DNA from: Pseudomonas taeanensis MS-3 | Lineage (GTDB): Bacteria > Pseudomonadota > Gammaproteobacteria > Pseudomonadales > Pseudomonadaceae | Direction of reading: 5' to 3' | NCBI RefSeq assembly: GCF_000498575.2 | Contig: NZ_AWSQ01000008.1 | Coordinates: 7,989 to 71,988 of the forward strand | Length of the DNA: 64,000 bases | Part shown: one piece after another, positions 59,555 through 64,000 of the stretch | How positions within the stretch are numbered: the stretch's first letter is position 1 | Layout of the letters: each line of letters opens with the position of its first letter | Notes under the pieces: model-generated | Databases searched by the model: none | The model's input: the letters and a program-made list of their open reading frames with translations, nothing else | What the model was told of the DNA's origin: nothing | Program-made: the position numbers and the translations under genes

Positions 59555-61099
59555 TTAAATCGCCTTCAGGTTCCAGGGCAGTAGCGCTTCATAGTCCTCA
59601 ACGGTAGTGGCTTGGGGCAGGCGCTCGAGGATATGGCACAGCCAGGCATAAGGCTCCTGACCGTTGGCTTTGGCGGTTTCCACCAGGCTGTAGAGCTGCG
59701 CGCTGGCTGTCGCGCCCTTCGGCGTGTCGCTGAACAGCCAGTTCTTGCGGCCGATGACGAAGGGCCGGATGGCCCGCTCGGCAGCGTTGTTGTCGATCGG
59801 CAGGTGTCCGGCCTCGATGTAGCGTTCAAGCCGGCTCCAGTTGCTCGCCAGGTAGTTCACCGCTTTGCCCAGGGCATTCTGCGCCGTGACCTGCGGCTGG
59901 GTTTTTTCCAACCAGGCTTTGAGTTGGGCAAGCAACGGCAGGCTGTGCTGCTGACGACCGTGGTGGCGTTGTTCATCGCTGACATCCTTGAGTTCGCGCT
60001 CGATGCCGTAGAGTTTGTTGATCATCCCCAACGCGATGTCGGCGCGTCCGGTTTTGCCCTTCGGTTGCACCTTTTGCGCTTCGACGAATTTGCGCCGTGC
60101 ATGCGCCCAGCAGGCCAGACGTTCAACACCCGACTGTGCGGCCACGGCGTTGTAGCCGGCGTAGTCGTCGGTCATCAAATAACCGCGATAGCCGGCAAGC
60201 AGGCGCAGTGGTACCTCCTGCGCACGGCTGGCGGTGTACTCGAAGAGGATCACCGGCTTGTTCGGCGGGCCGCCGGTTTGCACCCACATCCAGGAGTGGC
60301 TGCTCGGGTCTCGGTTGGGTTCTTTCAGCACCTGCACACGGGTTTCATCGCAATGGATCACCGGGCTGTCCAGCAGCTTGTCGCGCATCAGGTTGAGCAA
60401 CGGTTGCAGCAGTTCGCCGCACTGGATCACCCAACGCGCCAGGGTCTGGCGGGGGATGTCGATGCCATGGCGGCTCAGAACCGTCTCGAAGCGATACAGC
60501 GGCAGGCCGTCCGCATACTTGGTGGTCAGCAGCATGGCCAAGACGCTGGGGCTGGCCAGGCTTTTCTCGATTAACTGCGCCGGCTTATCGGCGGTGACCG
60601 GCGCGCGTTCGCAGCCCTTGCAAGCGTAGGTTTTGCGGATGTGTTTGATCACCCGGATCTGCATCGGGATGATCTCCAGCTGTTCGCTGGTTTCCTCACC
60701 CATGACGTGTTTGCGGCAACCGCATTCGCAGGTCAGTTCGTGCTCGGGCAACTCGTGAATGACTTCGATGCGAGGCAGTTCGGCCGGCAGTGACTGGCGC
60801 TTGCCACGCGGTTTGCTGACGGCGACAGGGCGCAGTTCGACCGTTTCGACGTCGTCCTGACCATCGCCATTGGGCTGCTCGGCCAGCACCTCGGCCTCGT
60901 TGAGCAAGGGCAATTGCGGCGACTCGGGATCGCTGGTCTGCTCGGACTTGCGGCCAAACAGGCGATCACGCAGCAAGGCAACCTGCTCTTGCAGTTGCGT
61001 GATCTTGCCCAGATTCGACTGACGCTCCAGCAGCACGTCAGACAGCAGCTGCTTGAGCGTTTCGGGGTCGTCAGGAAGGGTTTCGGGCACGGAAATCAT
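59555..61099 (-). CDS. tnpC: IS66-family transposase TnpC
   Basis: 514 residues. An N-terminal leucine-zipper-like helix (NLGKITQLQEQVALLRDRLF), zinc-finger region (CECGCRKHVMGEE and YACKGCERAP), DDE core of Transposase_66 with VIHCDETRVQVL, YLMTDDYAGYNAV, and the C-terminal part with HLPIDNNAAERAIRPFVIGR. Full family length and no lesion, so it may be active. It begins 18 bp after tnpB. Confidence 0.92.
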   Translation of the reverse strand: MISVPETLPDDPETLKQLLSDVLLERQSNLGKITQLQEQVALLRDRLFGRKSEQTSDPESPQLPLLNEAEVLAEQPNGDGQDDVETVELRPVAVSKPRGKRQSLPAELPRIEVIHELPEHELTCECGCRKHVMGEETSEQLEIIPMQIRVIKHIRKTYACKGCERAPVTADKPAQLIEKSLASPSVLAMLLTTKYADGLPLYRFETVLSRHGIDIPRQTLARWVIQCGELLQPLLNLMRDKLLDSPVIHCDETRVQVLKEPNRDPSSHSWMWVQTGGPPNKPVILFEYTASRAQEVPLRLLAGYRGYLMTDDYAGYNAVAAQSGVERLACWAHARRKFVEAQKVQPKGKTGRADIALGMINKLYGIERELKDVSDEQRHHGRQQHSLPLLAQLKAWLEKTQPQVTAQNALGKAVNYLASNWSRLERYIEAGHLPIDNNAAERAIRPFVIGRKNWLFSDTPKGATASAQLYSLVETAKANGQEPYAWLCHILERLPQATTVEDYEALLPWNLKAI

Positions 61100-61117
61100 G
61101 CCGTGGATTATACCGGT

Positions 61118-61477
61118 TCAGGTCACGAAACGCGGCGTCAAAACCTGATGCGGGCGGTTGCGCCACAGGTCAAAACCATCCAGCAGCCAGTTCAATTCCT
61201 GGACCGTCAGCACGATGGCTTCGTCTTGATCGTCAGGCGATGTTTTGAATCGCTCGGCATCAAGGCGCTTGAGCCACAGACAGAAGCCATTGCGCTCCCA
61301 GTACAAGATCTTCACCCGGTTACGCGACTTGTTGAGGAACACGAACAGCACCGGATCGAACACCGCCACCTTGATATCCAGCTCCACCAGGGCAGCCAAG
61401 CCGTCGATGGATTTTCGGAAATCCACCGGCTTGGGGTAGAGATAGACTTTTTCGACTTTGGCGTCGGGGCGCATCAT
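61118..61477 (-). CDS. tnpB: IS66 accessory protein TnpB
   Basis: 119 residues from MRPDAKVEKVYLYPKPVDF (an adjacent Met precedes it; a longer start at 61513 is also open). RKSIDGLAALVE and FVFLNKSRNRVKILYWERNG, FCLWLKRLD are the TnpB/Orf2 signature of IS66. Needed for transposition together with TnpC. Confidence 0.9.
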   Translation of the reverse strand: MMRPDAKVEKVYLYPKPVDFRKSIDGLAALVELDIKVAVFDPVLFVFLNKSRNRVKILYWERNGFCLWLKRLDAERFKTSPDDQDEAIVLTVQELNWLLDGFDLWRNRPHQVLTPRFVT

Positions 61478-62130
61478 GGCGGCTGGCTCCAGAAAGAAAT
61501 TGGAGCACAGCATTGGCTGGCCTGCGGATCATTTGAAGATGGGGTTTATGGAGCGCTTTCAGTACTCCGACAGTAATGCCTGAATGCACCAAGGGAATAG
61601 CCACCATTGAGCGGATGTGCATTCGCCGGCATGCCACACGATCAACTCGATTATCGGTTTCAGTATCGATACAACGCGTGATTTCGCCACTCAGGACGCA
61701 CAAGCCTGACAGGCTGCTGGCAAGCTTCAAACGCAGTTCTAATTGACCTGAGGCGACACCTGAAACGGCGCGATAGACCATCTAATCATTTTCGGCCAAC
61801 TCAATAGCCGCTCCATCGGCTTTGACCAGATCAAGTGCGCTGTCGACGATGACAGACATGACCTGCGCCAAGTCCAGCCCGTGCTTTGCCATCTCGGTCT
61901 GGATACGAATGATTGCTACAAGCTGATCACGGCTGGGTCGAGTCACGTCTGGTTCGCGAGGCATTCAACACCATGCCTTTACTAAAGCACTAGAAGAGGG
62001 TTTTTGGTGTAGCCCCAATAATGGCACTCGATGGCGGTGCGCTTCTTAATGGCAGGTGCGAGAGCAAGAAATCAGAACACGACAATTTTACCAACCACAG
62101 GGATGCTGAGGTTTACTGTTCTTAGCCCAG

Positions 62131-62595
62131 TCATGTCCCGACCGCGGGGCACGCGCTGCCTCCCAAGCTTCCCCTCCCCACGGGAAACAGGAAGCGCCCA
62201 ATGCACACCAGCTTATTTTCCACACGCAACTGCACCGAGACCGTTGTGATACGTCGTCCCGCCCGCCCAATGTGGGGCACGGCGCAAATCGTGCCGGCGA
62301 AAGCCGGCCGCAGATAATCGAAGGTAAGCGTGGAGCAGGCAGGTAACTCGACCCTCGCCAGGGAACGTGCAAGATGAGTAGCCGCGACCACTTCGCCAAA
62401 GCTGGCAAGAACACCACCATGGAAGGTCCGGATCAGGGGATTGCCGACATGATTTTCGCAAAAATCCATGAGGTAGCGTGTCTCGCCCTCCACTACCTCC
62501 TCCCGCACCCCCAGAAACCGATGGAAGGGCACCGCCGGCACCAGGACCATTGCCGCCTCGGTACAATCCGGTATTGGTCGAACCAACCCCGTCAT
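62131..62595 (-). CDS. PaaI-type hotdog thioesterase 2
   Basis: 154 residues. Hotdog-fold pattern: FHRFLGVREEVVEGETRYLM, the central helix region NHVGNPLIRTFHGGVLASFG (HGG with catalytic acidic residue E nearby in GEVVAATHLAR), ACSTLTFDYLRPAFAGTICA and VSVQLRVENKLVCIGRFLF. Probable acyl-CoA thioesterase of unknown substrate. The start overlaps the stop of the preceding thioesterase gene, so they may form a heteromer. Last gene of a three-gene leftward operon. Confidence 0.82.
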   Translation of the reverse strand: MTGLVRPIPDCTEAAMVLVPAVPFHRFLGVREEVVEGETRYLMDFCENHVGNPLIRTFHGGVLASFGEVVAATHLARSLARVELPACSTLTFDYLRPAFAGTICAVPHIGRAGRRITTVSVQLRVENKLVCIGRFLFPVGRGSLGGSACPAVGT

Positions 62596-63062
62596 GCCGC
62601 ACTCCTATCCGTCGTATCGAAAGCCGGCCCCAAGGTATCGATGGCAAAGGATCCGGTAACCGTGGCAAGCGGCATCTTGTCACCCACCGCATAACCTCGG
62701 CCGGAGACAAAGGCCACGCTGTCTGTCCAGCCGATGCATTCGACCACCGCGCGCAGGCCGCTGCCCGCCGGAATGGCACGCAGGTAATCGACGCGCAGGT
62801 CGATGGTGGCGATAGGCCGGAGCGAGCGGAGCGCGGAGAAAATGGCCAGTCCGCACGTCGTGTCGAGCAGGGTCACCAGCGTGCCCCGATGCAACGCTCT
62901 ATGGCCGTCGGCCAGAGTCTCGGAAAACGGCATCGTCATCTCTGCCCTGGCGTCGACCACCGCCACCACGTCGATGCCGAAGGCGTTGAACAGCGGATGC
63001 TGGCTGCCGAAAAATGCTTTGGCCATGGCAGCTTGGTCCAGTTCCGGCTTCATATGCGACAT
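62592..63062 (-). CDS. PaaI-type hotdog thioesterase 1
   Basis: 156 residues from the ATG at 63062 (MSHMKPELDQAAMAKAFFGS) behind GAGGAG; the open frame further upstream lacks a ribosome site. Hotdog motifs: HPLFNAFGIDVVAVVDARAE, GHRALHRGTLVTLLDTTCGL (active-site loop with Asp), IATIDLRVDYLRAIPAGSGL. Typical PaaI/YbgC relatives hydrolyse acyl-CoA. Gap of 35 bp to the BtrH-like gene, 4-nt overlap with the next thioesterase. Confidence 0.83.
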   Translation of the reverse strand: MSHMKPELDQAAMAKAFFGSQHPLFNAFGIDVVAVVDARAEMTMPFSETLADGHRALHRGTLVTLLDTTCGLAIFSALRSLRPIATIDLRVDYLRAIPAGSGLRAVVECIGWTDSVAFVSGRGYAVGDKMPLATVTGSFAIDTLGPAFDTTDRSAA

Positions 63063-63097
63063 GCTTACTCCTCTATGTGCACTGCAACTGCGTTCAC

Positions 63098-64000
63098 TCA
63101 ATACGTCAGAGCAGCGTCGACATAACGAAGCTCCGCCACCCGTACGGCTTGCAGGGCATCTGCGAGTAGCTCCGTAGGGAAGCATTCGCTCTCGGAGCCT
63201 GCTTTCAGCGCTAGCGCCAGCGCTGTCCAGCATCTGGCACAACCTGTCATCAGCTGCGGCAGCTGCAGCTCGCTGATGCGTGGATCAGCCGATGCGGCTT
63301 CCTCCAGAAATTCTGCGTACATCTTGCGAAAACCGCCGCCGCCCGTGCCGCGCCGTTCGATGATTTGATAAGCAAAACGCGTCGTCCAGCGCCAGTCGCC
63401 CTCGCGTTCCCAGCGGCCAAGATCGGACTGCCAGGTATCGAGCGCGGCCACGCCGGTATAGGGTCCGCCCTCCAGCAGCAAACGTGCGTTGTGGCGTATG
63501 GCTGCCGCCACCCGCTCGACCGAAAGCCGGGTATGAATGGCGGGAGGAGCGAACAGGTTACCGGCATGAAAAAAGGGAGGCAGCTCCGCGAAGCGGGCAC
63601 GGGCCAAGGCTGCACGTGCCACCGAGATGGGCGCAGGGCGCTCGGTATCCGTCACCAGAATGCAGCCATCCGCCGGCTGGCGCTGCCAGGCCATGATGGC
63701 ATGGCCGGGAAAATGCGTGCGGCTGGCAAAGTACGGCAGGTGAAAAATATCGGTCAGCAGCAGGGCCGGGCGCCCCTGGTCGAGCAGGCCATCCAGCGCC
63801 TGCGCGCCCTCCTCGACCGAGCCGTAACTTGTCCAGGCGAACGGTACGTCAAGCGCCTGGAATACCCGCTCCTCGTATCCCAGCGAGCGCACATGGACCA
63901 GAAAGGGTACCGGCGCATCGGGCAGCGTCAGATACGTGATCCCTAGCCCCGAGCCCAGCCCAAAACACATGGCCTCGGTCAGTGTCGTGCCATGGAACTC
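63098..64000 (-). CDS. BtrH_N/DUF4872-type protein, 5' end outside window
   Basis: 301 codons, open to the right edge in frame (EFHGTTLTEAMCFGLGSGLG). The N-terminal part, with MCFGLGSGLGITYLTL and RVFQALDVPFAWTSYGSVEE, is the BtrH N-domain, a papain-like acyl-ACP:aminoglycoside acyltransferase fold. LLTDIFHLPYFASRTHFPGH and DTERPAPISVARAALARAR match the DUF4872 part. A catalytic Cys (in MCFG) and His (PGHAI) are visible. With two thioesterases it suggests acyl-group transfer chemistry; substrate unknown. Confidence 0.78.
   Translation of the reverse strand, partial: EFHGTTLTEAMCFGLGSGLGITYLTLPDAPVPFLVHVRSLGYEERVFQALDVPFAWTSYGSVEEGAQALDGLLDQGRPALLLTDIFHLPYFASRTHFPGHAIMAWQRQPADGCILVTDTERPAPISVARAALARARFAELPPFFHAGNLFAPPAIHTRLSVERVAAAIRHNARLLLEGGPYTGVAALDTWQSDLGRWEREGDWRWTTRFAYQIIERRGTGGGGFRKMYAEFLEEAASADPRISELQLPQLMTGCARCWTALALALKAGSESECFPTELLADALQAVRVAELRYVDAALTY

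Larger units (their letters stand above)
59509..61560 (-). mobile_element. IS66-family element lacking tnpA, with 8-bp target duplication
   Basis: 2052 bp. Terminal repeats GAAAGCGCTCCATAAACCCC at 59509 and its complement ending at 61560 are perfect over 21 bp. The target duplication AGTACTCC lies at 59501-59508 and 61561-61568. It holds tnpB and tnpC; the usual first gene tnpA is absent. Confidence 0.92.
58927..61964 (-). pseudogene. GAF-GGDEF diguanylate cyclase gene, broken by a stop codon and IS66
   Basis: Without the IS and one copy of its target duplication, 61964-61561 joins 59500-58927 in frame: 326 codons. The N-terminal GAF domain (QLVAIIRIQTEMAKHGLDLA, then MVYRAVSGVASGQLELRL) has a TAG at codon 61 in LAEND-stop-MVYR, where Glu is expected. 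The C-terminal GGDEF domain has DGMTGLANRALFFDRI and RLGGDEFGGI, the active-site motif. The IS66 insertion separates the two domains. Both lesions independently abolish the full-length enzyme. An internal start at 59496 could still give the GGDEF domain alone. Confidence 0.85.

Noticed and set aside
1..64000. tRNA genes, rRNA or ICE attachment sites
   Set aside because: None was recognised on either strand by reading; a tRNAscan-SE run would be decisive.

Overview
The window is about 64 kb of GC-rich DNA that I read as accessory genome of a Pseudomonas (codon use, Pseudomonas-type REP sequence, P. stutzeri-like tsdBA pair, PFGI-1/PAPI-1-type ICE genes). The species cannot be fixed from this sequence. 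No rRNA, tRNA, CRISPR array or attachment site was found. LAYOUT. (1) 1-8.1 kb: replication/processing module of an integrative conjugative element (ICE): STY4528-type replication protein (5' end outside the window), five 58-bp iteron-like repeats, TIGR03761 and DUF3158 proteins, SSB, CrpP-like protein, type IA topoisomerase, SNF2-type helicase. (2) 8.1-20.5 kb: cargo. An IS1182-family element with an IS110/IS1111-type element inside its left terminal repeat is followed by a redox/sulfur block read leftwards (dsbD, tlpA-like, dsbG, tsdB, tsdA). An IS1595 element separates this block from a two-component system, and a decayed metallo-beta-lactamase-fold gene follows. (3) 20.5-31.4 kb: a tightly packed thin-pilus operon (pilL, N, O, P, Q, R, S, T, V, M), with shufflon-type sfx sites and a 14-G tract at the pilV 3' end. 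(4) 31.4-41.8 kb: a run of mostly single-gene ICE units (DUF3577, RadC, DUF3275, DUF6094 methyltransferase, second helicase and small unknowns). They have unusual structured leaders, and several have their own terminator hairpin. (5) 41.8-48.8 kb: a HigBA-like toxin-antitoxin pair, then the first part of the mating-pore operon (TIGR03759, lytic transglycosylase, TIGR03765, TraD coupling protein, TIGR03747). (6) 49-64 kb: a scrap-yard that begins with a second, nearly identical IS1182 copy. It holds IS110, IS21, IS3 and IS66 pieces, remnants of a hydrocarbon-oxidation cluster (AlkB/XylM-like start, ferredoxin reductase, GMC alcohol dehydrogenase, two AraC regulators), a relaxase tail, a doubly disabled GGDEF gene, an IS1595-ended MITE, and an operon of two hotdog thioesterases plus a BtrH-like protein. 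HOW IT WORKS TOGETHER. Regions 1, 3, 4 and 5 would give an ICE single-strand processing, replication, a type IVB pilus for mating-pair formation, and DNA delivery through TraD. The rest of the mating-pore genes and the ICE relaxase are not here. The ICE either continues outside the window after rearrangement or is defective. The most interesting signal is at RNA level. Three roughly 200-nt leaders have the same set of hairpins with covarying stems (possibly the known radC motif). At least ten ICE genes start directly behind a hairpin whose 3' arm contains the Shine-Dalgarno sequence, again with compensatory changes between copies.
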